From NCBI RefSeq assembly GCF_954871325.1, contig NC_088775.1:78221561-78285560 (forward strand): 64,000 bases of DNA. Reading direction: 5' to 3'. Numbering within the stretch: the stretch's first letter is position 1; each line of letters opens with the position of its first letter. The notes below the pieces were generated by a model. It did no database searches. It was not told where the DNA came from and saw only the letters and a program-made list of their open reading frames with translations. Made by a program: the position numbers and the translations under genes. This stretch comes from Gordionus sp. m RMFG-2023. Its lineage: Eukaryota > Nematomorpha > Gordioida > Chordodea > Parachordodidae. Of this stretch, positions 34,128-45,425 are shown piece by piece.

Positions 34128-34863
34128 CAGCGTCTACATGACAGGATTTTCACTGGATGCAAACCCCCTTAAAAAACCTTTGCCTATCCCTTTAAAAAAT
34201 TTCGGCCGCCTTCGACGGCGGTGTCTTTTTATCATTATTTTTACATATTTATTTATTGATACTATTTTCAAAGAATTCCTTAAATTAATCTATCTCTACT
34301 ACCAGCGTCTACATGACAGGATTTTCACTGGATGCAAACCCCCTTCAAAAACCTTTGCCTACCCCCCTAAAAAATCGCCACCTTCGGCGGCGGTGTCTCT
34401 TTATTATTATTTTTACCTATTTATTTATTGATACTCTTTTCAAAGAATTTATAAAGGATAACCTAAATTAATCTATATCTACTATCAACTATCTATATTT
34501 TGTGATTATAAATAATTAATTTTATAGATAATCAATTCAATTAAAATGGCATTATGAGCTTGCTAAAATATCTAAACCTTTTAAATTACATTAAAAAGGA
34601 TAGTTTATTTGGAAAACAATGTGTATGATTGTTTGCAATATATAGATTTTGTCGATGAATTGTATTATAATAATACTATAATAAAAGTATAATTTTTACA
34701 GCAATAAATTTTGTCCTATTTCATCTCAAAATTTAATAGATAACCCCCACCCCCCCCAAAAAATTTTTTTTTTTTATCATACCCCCAATAAAAGCTTACC
34801 TCCTACCCCCTCAAAAAAATAGGATGCAAACTGTTCCTACCCCTCCCACTCATGTAGATGCTG
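34128..34863. mobile_element. CAGCGTCTACATGA MITE, right unit with duplicated left end
   Basis: Left ends occur at both 34128 and 34303, so the first 175 bases are tandemly duplicated; the junction has ACTACCA micro-homology. The unit ends TCATGTAGATGCTG at 34863. The plus-strand open frame across 34138-34431 simply reads the two copies of the repeat. Confidence 0.75.
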
Positions 34864-35193
34864 TATACTCCCCTGTACTGACTTATATGAATAAAATGAT
34901 GCTGATTATTATTGAATAAAAATAAAACAGGATAGAAAGAAATTTACAAACTAGACATGTTTTTCAAATAAATATTTAAAATTTATTTTAAAAATATAAA
35001 AATAATCAATTGTCTCTCAATTATTATTTATATATTAAAACGTTAAAATACTTTTAAAAAAATTGCAGGAGAAATTAAAAAATTGCGGTCTGGAGATTTC
35101 CAATTGCGGTAGTTTTGCGGGAGAGAAATGTCTGCATGTAAACTAAAAAATTGCGGGAGTCTCCCGCTGATGGGGGGAGACATGGCAACCCTG

Positions 35194-35282
35194 GCACGCA
35201 AGGTTGTATCCAGGCTTCTTCCCCACCAGCTTCCAATAAGCTGGTGCCCCTATTCTTCACCATGATGCAAGTGAGGTGATCT
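35194..35282. other. GC-richer stretch between hAT copy B and LTR relic
   Basis: It contains CAGCTTCCAATAAGCTGG, a short perfect hairpin, and no coding match. Origin unknown. Confidence 0.3.
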
Positions 35283-36720
35283 TGCATTGAGATTTGGCCG
35301 ATATATGAATGTGAGAATGGTTTAGAATTTATAATGATACAACTAAAGTCTTTATTTGTGAAGATTTAAATTTTTATTATATATCTTTGAATTTCTTTAT
35401 AACAAAAAGAAAATTGCTCAGATTCAGATATTTGAAACAGAGAAAAAGGGTTCGGTTCATCCGGTGGAAAATTTGAAGTGATAGAACGGTAAATATTATT
35501 TTATTTTAATCATATTTATTTGCAGATTCTATGAACATTATATCTCAATATTTTACAAAAAGCAAAGTTGAGTTAATAAACAAATTCAATATAGACCATA
35601 AACTTAAAATTTACCAATACCCCTTCCTATAATATACATTTTACTTAATCGGGTACGGGCTTTTCTCTCTCTTCTTATCTCCCGTAGGCGTTTAAGCAAG
35701 TGGTTTCGCCTCTTGCGCGCACAGGTAACTGCAGCCTGCCCAAAAATTGTGGATGGGCTCATCTCATAGGCTACCCCCAAATTTCTTAACCCAATTAGAT
35801 GGGATGAGATAGTCCAAGCGTAGCTCTGCTGTTTCATATAGCGATAAAGGGCAATTGTGCTTATTATGACGTATGACGTAAAAATCAATTTATTTATGAA
35901 AGAAAAATTTTATATACCGTTTTTCATTTTCCAATACAAATACACATATATATATATATATGTATTTAGATTAAATTTCTTTTTAACATAAATTGAACAA
36001 ACAAAATGTACAATTTACATATCACATGAGAATCATAGATTGTGAGAATTTAATAGGGTTACAATTAGGAGAAAGATCATGATTTAAGGTTAACAAATAT
36101 GTTTGGTAAGATTATAGTGGTAAGAAGAAATATATATATATGTGTGTAGTTTAATTCTGTTAGAAAATAGATAGTTAAATGCAGCCCACGCGCATCATAG
36201 ATGTATATGCTACACCACCAATACAAACGGCAGCGGGTAGACGATGGGAGTCAGATGTGGTAAAGAAAAGAAAGCTAGAATGTTGGTCGTGTGCAAGTAA
36301 TGAGAGTATGTCTAAATATCTTTGCAGCCAACAATAACTCGTAACCTGCAGAAGAAGGAACCAGTAAGTCAATTCTCGATAAAGATTCTGAAGGATATGG
36401 AGGACATAATTAAGTATGGGGGTGTTGTATACATGCAAATGATGTTGAAATTTTTTTTTATCAGAAATATAATTAACTTTTGTTATATTCATATTTTAGA
36501 ATTTTATTTATATTTCAGACAAATTTGGATGTTAAAAATGAATGAATATAAAATTTGAATAATTAGTTAAAGTTCATAAAAAGTTTATATAAGAAAGAAA
36601 TTGTTTTGATAACTTTTATTGTATTTTATACTTTCAAAAATTGTTATATTTAATAATAATAAATTAATATCTTATTCCATATTTAATTTCTGACTCTGAT
36701 ATACACAAATCTGAAAAGAA
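35283..36720 (+). mobile_element. LTR relic related to the Ty3/gypsy fossil
   Basis: Sequence at 35283-35415 and 35880-36010 matches the right LTR-type segment of the 20.8-25.3 kb fossil, and 36430-36720 matches its left LTR-type segment. There is no gag-pol sequence between, so this looks like a solitary LTR of the same family. A GC-richer piece at about 35416-35879 has no counterpart in the other copy and carries an unrecognised minus-strand Arg/Lys-rich frame. Treated as a broken fossil. Confidence 0.6.
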
Positions 36721-38290
36721 ATCGTTATTTGCTTAGGAGGGCGTATATGCCTCTCTTAATATACATTAATGACATGTTCGGCTAGTAAGCTATTCAAATT
36801 CATAGCATTTTAATAAAGAAGATATGCATAACTAGTTTCCTTTTATAGTACTGAGTATTTTAACCTTTTTTAACTTTAATAATTTTATATTTTAAGTTTC
36901 TCCTGTTCTTTCTCATCTTTCCATAATCTTACACTTGGAAATATTTTTCTTTAAATAACTTCGGTCTAAAAATCATTGTCTCCTAATCATATTACACACT
37001 TTCAAACCTCTTTGTCAAGTGTATAAAAATTATATTTTATTTTAATTTCGATCTTAGTCACATTTTTCCAGCAATCAAAATTAACAACTACCAATAAATA
37101 ACCTCATATTAAACCTACTCGGCCAATATCTCTTAAATAACCTTAAACGTTAATAATCTACAGTAAAACAGCATATAATCATTTTAAATATAAATGTAAG
37201 GAATAGAGGAGCTGTACGCCCAACCTCCTTCACATATATCTATTCATTTTAATTAAAATTTTTAGTTTCCTCGATTAAAATTTCCTGTGTATAATTCGTA
37301 GTATTGGTTCATTACATTTTCTGAATCTGAAGCATTGAATTTTTATGAAATTTTTTCTTCTTTTTTTATTCACAACTTGAATTGTAAATTGTTATAATAG
37401 AACAATCTTTGTTGAAAATGATTTTATTACTTTACTTTTTTATTAATTATTTATCTATCTTAATAAAGAACTTGCTTACCTATGACATCCGTTAGCGGAA
37501 GTCGTTCCTAAGTTAGCATGTTAAGTTATATCAAGCCCAAATAATTCTTCTTGTTTTATGAATAAGGTATTGATAAACCCAGTTCCCATGTGACTAAGCT
37601 CCAAAATACCTGGTAATCGACCGTTGTTGATCCCCATCCATCCTCGTCCTATCACTCGTGGAGTCTCTGTGCCTAGCCCAGAACACAACAGATGTTTTTT
37701 ATTAAATAATAAAATGCCTATAAAGGCTAGTGGATATATTGGTTAAAATATTTCATTTTAATACAAAATACTCTTAGATTTGCAAGGATATCTTGTTGAA
37801 CCAAGGGAATTTCATTTATCTGACTTGAAAAATTATCTAGATTTTTTAAAATGTGGTATATTAATATGTTAGTCAATAAAATAGTAACAAGCCCCAAGAT
37901 TTTGGCAAATGTTGCAGACAAATTTGGCTTTTATTTGGTAAATCTTGAGGATTAGTTAATATTTTTGACTAAAATTGATTCTAGCCATTTTTTTTAAATC
38001 AGTTAAATTGATGCTTTTACCTACATTAAAAAATGGAGATGAAATAAAAAGAATTAGTCTATAATATTATTTTACTACTTTTACAATATTTGAAAGGTAG
38101 GCATGGGTGAAAGTCAAGGAATGCAAATATCAAATTTAGAAAGATCCGTTTAGAAAATTTAGCAATCATATTTATAAAATTCATAAGAATATTTATTTCT
38201 TTCAGCTCTAGTACAATATTTTATGTGATATTTTCATAATGACAATTAAATCAATATCATTTTTTTAAATATTACATAAAATACTAGCAT
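36721..38290. other. AT-rich sequence with one unexplained island
   Basis: About 37480-37690 is noticeably richer in G and C (TTAGCGGAAGTCG, ATCCCCATCCATCCTCGTCC) and could be the tail of an old retroelement or a lost exon; no frame or family is recognised. A GCCCCAAGATTTTGGCAAAT repeat related to 7660-7735 lies near 37893. Confidence 0.3.
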
Positions 38291-40698
38291 CAGGAGCGTC
38301 GCTGGCTAAGTGCTTTAGGCGTTAAAGTAGTCCCTTTTTCAAAATTAGCACCAGATGTAGAAAATGTATTGGTGACTCTTTTTTTTAAAACCATTTTTTA
38401 AATATATAATTATAAAAAAATCGAAAATTAAAAGTTTAAAGTTTAAAGCCCCATTAGATGGGGGTGTCATATAAATGCAATAAGAGCAAGTAGCAAAATT
38501 GTATAACTATTCTTTTAGAGCAGAGGATTTTATTTAACAATGATGGTTGTTACTTTATATTATATGTCACGTAATATACTTTTTTAGATGTATATAACTG
38601 AGTAGAATAAGTCACGTGAAGGCATTGTGGGATGTCTTTTTTAAAAAATTATTCTATAAAAATAGCGTGAAGGTAGTGGGCAAGTCATTCATGGTACTAG
38701 CGTAATTTTATGATTATTTTATTTATATCATTATTATTGGAATTTTTTTTTTGCTGAATATTAAAAAAAATTTTGTTTATTTTTAAGAAGGATTCATTTC
38801 TTAAAAAAAAATTTAGCAAAGAATATTTTAAGGTTGTAAATTGTTTGGAGAGAAAATCAAGACTTTCGGTACAAGTACAACTATAAATATTTTATTGGAA
38901 CAGTTCTATAGCAAATGTTTTTTCATCAGGATATTGTCGAAGCACAAAGTTTAACTACTTTAATAACAAAATTTGACACTATCTTTTTATTTTTTAAAAT
39001 TAATCTTTTTCTGAAAATATTTAAAAATACTCACAATCTGATCTGCTGATATGGATATTATATCTGTAAATATAGTTAATTTTGAAAATTGTGGATACTT
39101 TTTTAATGATTTTTTAAATAATCGTTTAAATTTTCTCATCTATATGATATAAATATAAATAGTAGAAGGATAAAAAAAGGTCCTGAAAATTGATTTGTAT
39201 ATCCAATAAAAATGGTTATCAAGGATTCATATGAATTTGATAAAATTCGTATTACAATTATTTAATATATTTTAATTGATATTTGTTGTCTGAGTGAGTT
39301 AAAAGAAAAAATTTTCGGTGAAAATATTGAAATATTTAAGGCAATGAAACTGCTCAGTTGGTTTTCCAAATAATGATAGATTTATATCCAACCTTTTAAC
39401 TTTGTAGATATTCTTTGCCCGAAAACGGAACTTCTAAATTTTTTTTATTTCCTGTTCATTATAAGAATAACTTGTCTGAGTGTAAATTAAATGAATAAAT
39501 TGTATTATAAACGTATATTAATTGTGTACTGGCTAGTAATGTTGTTAAACGGATAGATTTGAGTTATTTTTTAGCCATGGAGATAGTCCCTAAGTCTTGA
39601 ATAGATGTCCAAATCTTTGTGCTATAAAAATCTTCAAGCCTGCGTAATATTTTTATGTATAAAATATCGAGTTAACTCTTTACAAAAATCGATTAAATCG
39701 AGCCAATTGATTACACTACTAGCTAGAGTAGAATTATTTCATATAGAATTATTTTGTCCTCATACTAGTTATTTTAATAAATTACTTTAACATTAATTTG
39801 TATTTACTAGAATTTTTAAAGTGGCTCACTACAATTATCACGCTACCGCAGCGCACTATCATTTTTTGTTATAGCTAATAGCGTGCTTCTTTCTTTTTTT
39901 TTTATAAAATATGCATTGAGTTAGCACGCTACTTTTTAAAAATATAACTTTAAACAAGAAAATTAAAATATAGTTTCATTATGATTTATAATTTTAAATT
40001 TATTATTTAATTTTAAAATTTAAAGTCCGTGTAGACAGATTCAGGTGATAATATAAAAGAGGTATAAGTTACACAAGAAGATTTATGTATTAATAAGTTT
40101 TCACTTCCAAAATTTCAAAAGTATATTTAAATGTAAGAAAAATAAAAATATCAAAATCTGGCTATTAATTCATATGTTTGAATTGTAAAAAAGTAATATC
40201 TACTAATAATTCGAGCAGTTATAACCTTAAAAGACATCTAAAGATAATTTTTATTTTAAAATTCTATTCATATTTTTATTTTTTAAGAATGTTCATGTTA
40301 ATTGTTTTAAAGAATTAATAAACTTTGGTCAACTTATTATGGACAGGATGATTTTACTATGGAGGGGGGAGCATTATTGGGTAAATTTTTTCCAATAAAT
40401 TTTGTTAGAGATCTTTAACTCCATTTAGTGTGGGTCTTTAGCTATACTTGATTTTATAAAAATAATTTTTGGTTTTCCCTTTTTTTTGTAAAATGCTTTT
40501 TTTCTAAAATTTTTGAATTACTGTCGTTATTTTAAAAAGTTATTATTTTTTTTTAAATTTTTATTCAAATTCTTTTTTATAATGATATATTATATACATT
40601 TTTTGGGGAGAGGGGAGTGAAGGTGTGTTGGGCAGAAATATTTATTAGCTTAAAATGATGATAGGGAGGGGAACCCCCTCCCATTGGCTACGCGCCTG
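38291..40698. mobile_element. Possible hAT-type element, eroded
   Basis: Left CAGGAGCGTCGCTGGC and right GGCTACGCGCCTG resemble paired hAT ends, and the right arm (about 40600-40698) shares words with the right arm of the 44225-45330 MITE. The flanking 8-mers do not match, so the pairing is uncertain. No coding sequence is recognised. A separate MITE (39534-39718) lies inside. Confidence 0.35.
39534..39718. repeat. MITE family with GAGCCGATTTTTAAAA arms, copy 3 (diverged)
   Basis: It begins TAGTAATGTTGTTAAACGG and ends AGCCAATTGATTACACTA, with the same interior order (AAGTCTTGAATAGATGTCC, CTTCAAGCC) as 9668-9905 and 20014-20241. Confidence 0.5.
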
Positions 40699-42018
40699 CA
40701 AATGGCTATGATTATTTTTATAAAATAATCTTAGGCTTTTATAGTCGTTATTTAAAAATATCAACCTTTATTTTACTTTCAAGTTATTGCTTAAAGTGAT
40801 ATATTGTATTGAGGGGAGGGAGTATGTATAAGGGTAACATTTTTATTAACTTAAAATGATATTTACAAAGCAGGCAAATTTTATATAGTGGGAGACACTT
40901 TTGCCTATGATATTTTTCTTTCTCCACCACCTCGCATTATCAAATATATATAAATATAATATTAAACTCTATATGTCTATTTTCAGTCCCACATTATTAA
41001 TACGTAAATGTGATAAAAAAAAATTTGAAAATTTTTACGAAATAAAATATATTATTTAAAAAGTATGCTAATTTTGCAATATTATAAGCGGAAATATAAT
41101 ATCATGTAATACAAAATTTAGATATTTATTCTATAAAATATATATTATATTAATTAGCTTTATATGATATTTTTTTTAAAATCTTAATAAACTGAAATAA
41201 ATATTAACGTTTTGAATAATTTTTTAACGTATATATATATTCAGATAGATCTCCATTTAAAATAAAAATTTGTTATCAAAAACAAAAATTTAGATAAAAA
41301 AAAAAATCAAAGGTTACTACAAATTTTATTGTTTATTTATCAAAGTGGTTATTAAAAGAATAATTACAAAGATTTTTTGATATTTGAGTATACAAAAAAT
41401 GCTTATTTTCAATGATTGCTTATTTTCCAATTAATTTTATGCTCATTTTAGAATTAGTTGCATTATAATTCTACCAAAAATACAAAATAAAATCTAACTT
41501 GATAAAAATACTTTTTCTTATTTTTAAAATTCTTTTAATAGGGGGTTAATAGAATTTATTATTTGTTATATGGGCAAAGCATTTGAGTTAGTTTTGACAT
41601 TTATGTTAGATTCTACATTTGTATAAGATATTATTTTTATTAACGAATTTATATAATAATAAATTATAGTTAGAAGATATAAATCTATGGATATAAACCT
41701 GGAACCAAGCAAAACTAGCTGAAAATCTGCCAAAGGAAGTATGGGAGGCTAAGACCAATATAATTTATATATAGATGGAGTTGAAAAAAATTGTAAACAC
41801 CTTTTAAAAAATAATTTTATACCTTGGAGATAGCGATGCCTCTGACTAATGTAACTAAGTAACCTTTTGATACATTATAATGCAAAGAAAATTGGGTTAT
41901 ATTATCGAGTCAAAGTAAAATGTTTTTCAAAATTATACCACTTCCATAAGAGCACTCATAATAGGTTCTTATAAAAATAAAATATGTGATTACTTTATAG
42001 TAAAGACTTCTAAATGCC
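40699..42018. other. AT-rich sequence, repeat remnants
   Basis: A second, partial copy of the GGGGAGGGAGT/ACTTAAAATGATATTTAC arm occurs at 40810-40930. Nothing else is recognised. Confidence 0.35.
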
Positions 42019-42165
42019 TTAATTATCTGCTCTTTGAACCTCTCCCATCCCACAGCCTATAAATAACTATTCTTTTAACTATTAAATTTTATATATTTAA
42101 CATAAAATATTTGATAGCTTATACTATATATTACAATTTAGAGATCAGAAATAAACATGCCTTAA
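42019..42165. repeat. Left arm of a tandem duplication flanking piggyBac
   Basis: TTAATTATCTGCTCTTTG ... CCTATAAATAACTATTC ... TTTGATAGCTTATACTATAT ... GATCAGAAA is repeated at 44173-44224 plus 45331-45425. The unit begins and ends at TTAA. Confidence 0.8.
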
Positions 42166-42639
42166 CCCTTCAATACTCCGTTGAAAAAAAGGACGTTAGT
42201 ACTCGGGTGGGGTTTAATAGACCCCAATTTCAAATGTATATATCTCTAGTTATATTCATTATATTTTCATTTGATATTTGGATATAAGATAGATCTAACC
42301 TTAAGCTTGATAAAATATTTATATTTCTTAAGCCTATATTAAAGATGTTGAGGATAATTATAATTTATGCCAAAAATTCTTAAAAAAAGCTTACTTTTTT
42401 AAAATTTAAAAAATAACTTATCCATCATATAATCGGTTAATGATGCCTATTACCAAATGAATGAATGGAAATATTCTAAATACCAACTAATTTGCTAAAT
42501 ACCGACCAAAATTTATTAAAATGTAATAAGACCCTTATTATTTAATATATTATAACGGAATCACGTGGTCGAGTCCGGCCTTCTACATATCATCCCCCCC
42601 CAAGGATGGAACCACCAAGTTAGATTAAGAAAAAAAACA

Positions 42640-42714
42640 TGACCATTCCTGGGATTCGAACCCGCGACCATGGGATCAGAAAGTGAAGTTCTTGCCTACT
42701 AGGCCATAGAGGCT
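42640..42714 (-). repeat. tRNA-derived SINE remnant or tRNA pseudogene
   Basis: The minus strand has a box A-like TGGCCTAGTAGGC (42706-42694) and a perfect box B GGTTCGAATCC (42662-42652) at tRNA spacing. The acceptor, D and T stems do not pair well, so a functional tRNA is unlikely. T-rich DNA follows. It lies inside the piggyBac element. Confidence 0.55.
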
Positions 42715-43078
42715 TTCTAAAAGTCACGATTTTTCAAATATATATTATAAATATATTTGGTAGTGCCTATCCAAATGAAAAATAAACAAAAATTAAATTT
42801 GATAGGTAGAACCTTAAGGTAGTAAGCACCATTAACCCATATAATCATGATAATTCATAATATGGATCTTTATTCTTCAATATAAAAAAAAATTACACTA
42901 ATACATTCTAATATATAAAAAATATAGAACATTGAAATAAATTTGACATGCAAAACATTTATTACATAAAATATTAATGTGTTCTAAACATAAATTTATT
43001 TTACATATTTGACAAAAATATTATGTTTTTTTATGAAGAGTATAGTTTCATGCCATATTTTGATGGTTTATTTGGCAT

Positions 43079-43294
43079 TTATTGCCTGAATGGGCATTTG
43101 CCATGAAATTCTGGAAACATTTCATCTAGGGTTGCATGTTCTAATATTGTAAAAGATCTGTGGCAGTTATCAACAAATTCTTGTAAAATATTTATAATGT
43201 GGGTTGCTTTGTCTACCATTTTTCTCTCTTCTCTTGTTAATATGTCATCAAATCTTATTGTATGAATTAGAATTCTGAATCTTTTTAATGTCAT
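43079..43294 (-). pseudogene. piggyBac transposase fragment
   Basis: The frame LKRFRILIHTIRFDDILTRE, then ERKMVDKATHIINILQEFVD, then ATLDEMFPEFHGKCPFRQ aligns with the start of the PiggyBac transposase catalytic domain (RFDD...TR ... DEM...F.G.CPFRQ). The first catalytic Asp region and the DE(M) motif are visible. Only about 70 residues of roughly 500-600 are open; the rest of the element has only degraded frames, so it is inactive. Confidence 0.85.
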
Positions 43295-44224
43295 TGTTGC
43301 TCAAAATATCTCAATCAAACCCATCAGATTTCCATAATTGAGTCACTTTATTTTTAGCTAATTTTAGAGGGAAATAGATATGATAAATAATTGCATATTT
43401 ACCTTAATCTTATCTTATCTAGCACGTTGGTCATAAACCTGCCCAAAATGAGCGAACGTGAATTTATGAAGGCCCGCCCTTCATAAAATTATGCCGATTT
43501 TTTTTCTCAAGGATACCAACGAACCTTGTACCCAGTTGTAGTTTAACTAAATGAGTGAAACTTACCCTTTCCGATATTGTAATTGTAATTTAATAATTAA
43601 TAATATAAAGACATATATATCTTATCTGTTTTTTAGTCTTGAATAATTATATTCATGATGAGGAGTGAGTTAAGAATATTTGAATCCATAGACATCAAAA
43701 TTCCATTTCATTTGTTAGGTTATATTCTTCCAAAAGATGAACCGGAAAATCTTCGCCATTTGGGATGGATAGATCTATTTATCTAAATAATATTTAAGTT
43801 TATTGTCTGGTATATGATAAAAATAATTTGAGAAATGAGTCAGATGGTGAAAATAAGAATAAAATAACTCCATCAAAAAAAATGTTTAAGTTTTCTCTTG
43901 CATATATCTCAATCAAAATTAAAGATATTTAGATTTTGTTATAATAAATTTTATAATATATTACTCTGGTGGGGTCACACAAACCCCAATCAGTCACAAA
44001 ATGCTTATATCTTAAAAACTACTCACCGAAATATATGAAATTTGGAATATAGATTCTAAGATATATTTGATGAAGCTACTGAAGAATCCAGATCATAATA
44101 TTTAACCGTTTTTATGTAATATCATTTCTAGCATGCCTGAGGTTTCATATACCCGACCAGAGTATTGAAGGGTTAATTATCTGCTCTTTGCACCTCCCCC
44201 CTCCCACACTAGCCTATAAATAAC

Positions 44225-45330
44225 CATAGGCGTAGCCAGGATTTTCATAAGGGGGGGATTAAAAAATTACTGGGGTTTAGCCCCCAGATCCCATTTTGGG
44301 CTGCTTCGGCCGTGTTACTTTAGTCTATATATAGTCATTAAATATTTTTACAAATTTTAATAAAAAAAATAAGCATGGAACAAATATGAAATATATTTTT
44401 ATTAGTTTATATAAAATAAAAATATAATAAATTACTTGTATTGTATATACCATAATATAAAAGCATGGTATAATTTATTCCAAATAATTATAATAAATTT
44501 ATTTATAAAAAGTAAGTAGACATATAGTTGATTTTACTCTATTATACAGAATTAGTTATAAAATACTAGGTAAAATTCCACTTGTATATTACAGTTAATA
44601 TTTTAACAAATTTCACTAATCAATGCTCTTGATATTAAATATAGCAATAATTTTCATTCAATTATTTAACGCCATCTATTTATTTTAAGTAAAAATATAT
44701 TTAAATTTAATCTTCATATTGTTCATCCCACAATGTCTTTAAAAGATATTTTATGATGTCCTTATCAATATTTTATAGTTTTCTGTAAAATATATAATTC
44801 GCTATATTGGTAAAAATTAGTTGATTGTCATTTGATAATTAGATATACTGTAAATCTACACTGTTTGTATTGTGCTTTAATGTTTTTTTAATTTATGATT
44901 TAATTTTATCAATAGTTTTATAATTATATTTTACTTTTATTAAGATAAATAAATTAAAATTACTCACTTTATAAAAAATTATATTTGATATATTATATTA
45001 TTTAGTAATTTTATGGATCTTTATTAATAATTATAATACATTTCTCTTCTATCTTAAGACTTATCTTTGGCTTATATTTTTGGTTCATTTTACATATTTA
45101 TAAATTTATTTTCCCAAAAATCTATAAATTATGATGAATAGTTTTATAAAAAAATATCAACTTTTACATTCTTTCTTTTTAATTATATGCATACATATCT
45201 GAGGGTCAGGGAGTGGGGGGGGGAGGACTAAGGGGAATATTTTTTATTAGCTAAAAATGATATTTACAAAAGGTGATAAATATCTGAAGGAGGGGGGGAT
45301 TTCCCCTTACCCCCCCCGGGTACGCCTATG
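44225..45330. mobile_element. hAT-type MITE with perfect target duplication
   Basis: It begins CATAGGCGTAGCCAGGATTT and ends CCCGGGTACGCCTATG, flanked by identical TAAATAAC (44217-44224, 45331-45338). The left arm of the neighbouring tandem duplication (42074-42085) shows the same CTATAAATAACTATTC site without the insert. G- and C-run arms; no coding capacity. Related interior sequence occurs at about 32560-33622. Confidence 0.92.
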
Positions 45331-45425
45331 TAAATAACTATTCTTTTAACTATTAAATTTTATATATTAAACATAAAATATTTGATAGCTTATACTATAT
45401 ATTACAATTTAAAGATCAGAAATGC

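Larger units (their letters stand above)
31228..34863. mobile_element. Composite hAT-type element bounded by CAGCGTCTACATGA ends
   Basis: The outer left end is CAGCGTCTACATGACAGG at 31228; the outer right end TCATGTAGATGCTG finishes at 34863. The identical 8-mer TATACTCC flanks both (31220-31227 and 34864-34871). The uninterrupted counterpart in copy A (about 27620-27650) shows the empty site. Inside are a right end at 31934 (TCATGTAGACGCTG) and further left ends at 34128 and 34303, so a complete short copy (31228-31934) and a partly duplicated copy (34128-34863) bracket about 2.2 kb of other repeats. Coding capacity was not found. Confidence 0.8.
28010..35193 (-). mobile_element. hAT element copy B, split by nested insertions
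   Basis: Host-element segments are about 28010-28531, 30501-31227 and 34864-35193. They read as one minus-strand hAT copy collinear with copy A (26800-27660). The 30740-30790 part encodes MSAFCTDNASLNFGKNQS on the minus strand, a hAT catalytic-region motif. The right end is CATGGCAACCCTG at 35193 next to GCGGGAG/TTGCGG subterminal words. The left end is less certain. Into it are inserted a second hAT (28532-30500) and a composite MITE (31228-34863), each with its own 8-bp target duplication. The transposase is decayed. Confidence 0.65.
42166..44172 (-). mobile_element. piggyBac-type DNA transposon
   Basis: Terminal repeats CCCTTCAATACTCCG (left) and CAGAGTATTGAAGGG (right) are each bounded by TTAA (42162-42165 and 44173-44176), the specific piggyBac target. 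The subterminal regions read GGGTGGGGTTTAATAGACCCC and ACTCTGGTGGGG. A minus-strand transposase fragment lies at 43079-43294. The 2007-bp element sits exactly at the junction of a flanking tandem duplication. It carries a tRNA-like SINE remnant at 42640-42714. Confidence 0.88.

Noticed and set aside
34138-34431. 98-codon open frame with an internal protein repeat (GFSLDANPLKKPLPIP type)
   Set aside because: It is the translation of two tandem copies of a MITE end, not a gene.
35604-35888. Arg/Lys-rich minus-strand frame that could be a small nucleic-acid-binding protein
   Set aside because: It sits inside an LTR relic, has no recognised domain and no start or promoter context; kept only as part of the fossil.
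38291-40698. A confident full hAT element between CAGGAGCGTCGC and ACGCGCCTG ends
   Set aside because: The flanking 8-mers do not match and no transposase is visible, so it is retained only as a low-confidence possibility.
42640-42714. A functional tRNA gene on the minus strand
   Set aside because: Box A and box B are good, but the acceptor, D and T stems do not pair, so it is listed as a SINE remnant or tRNA pseudogene.
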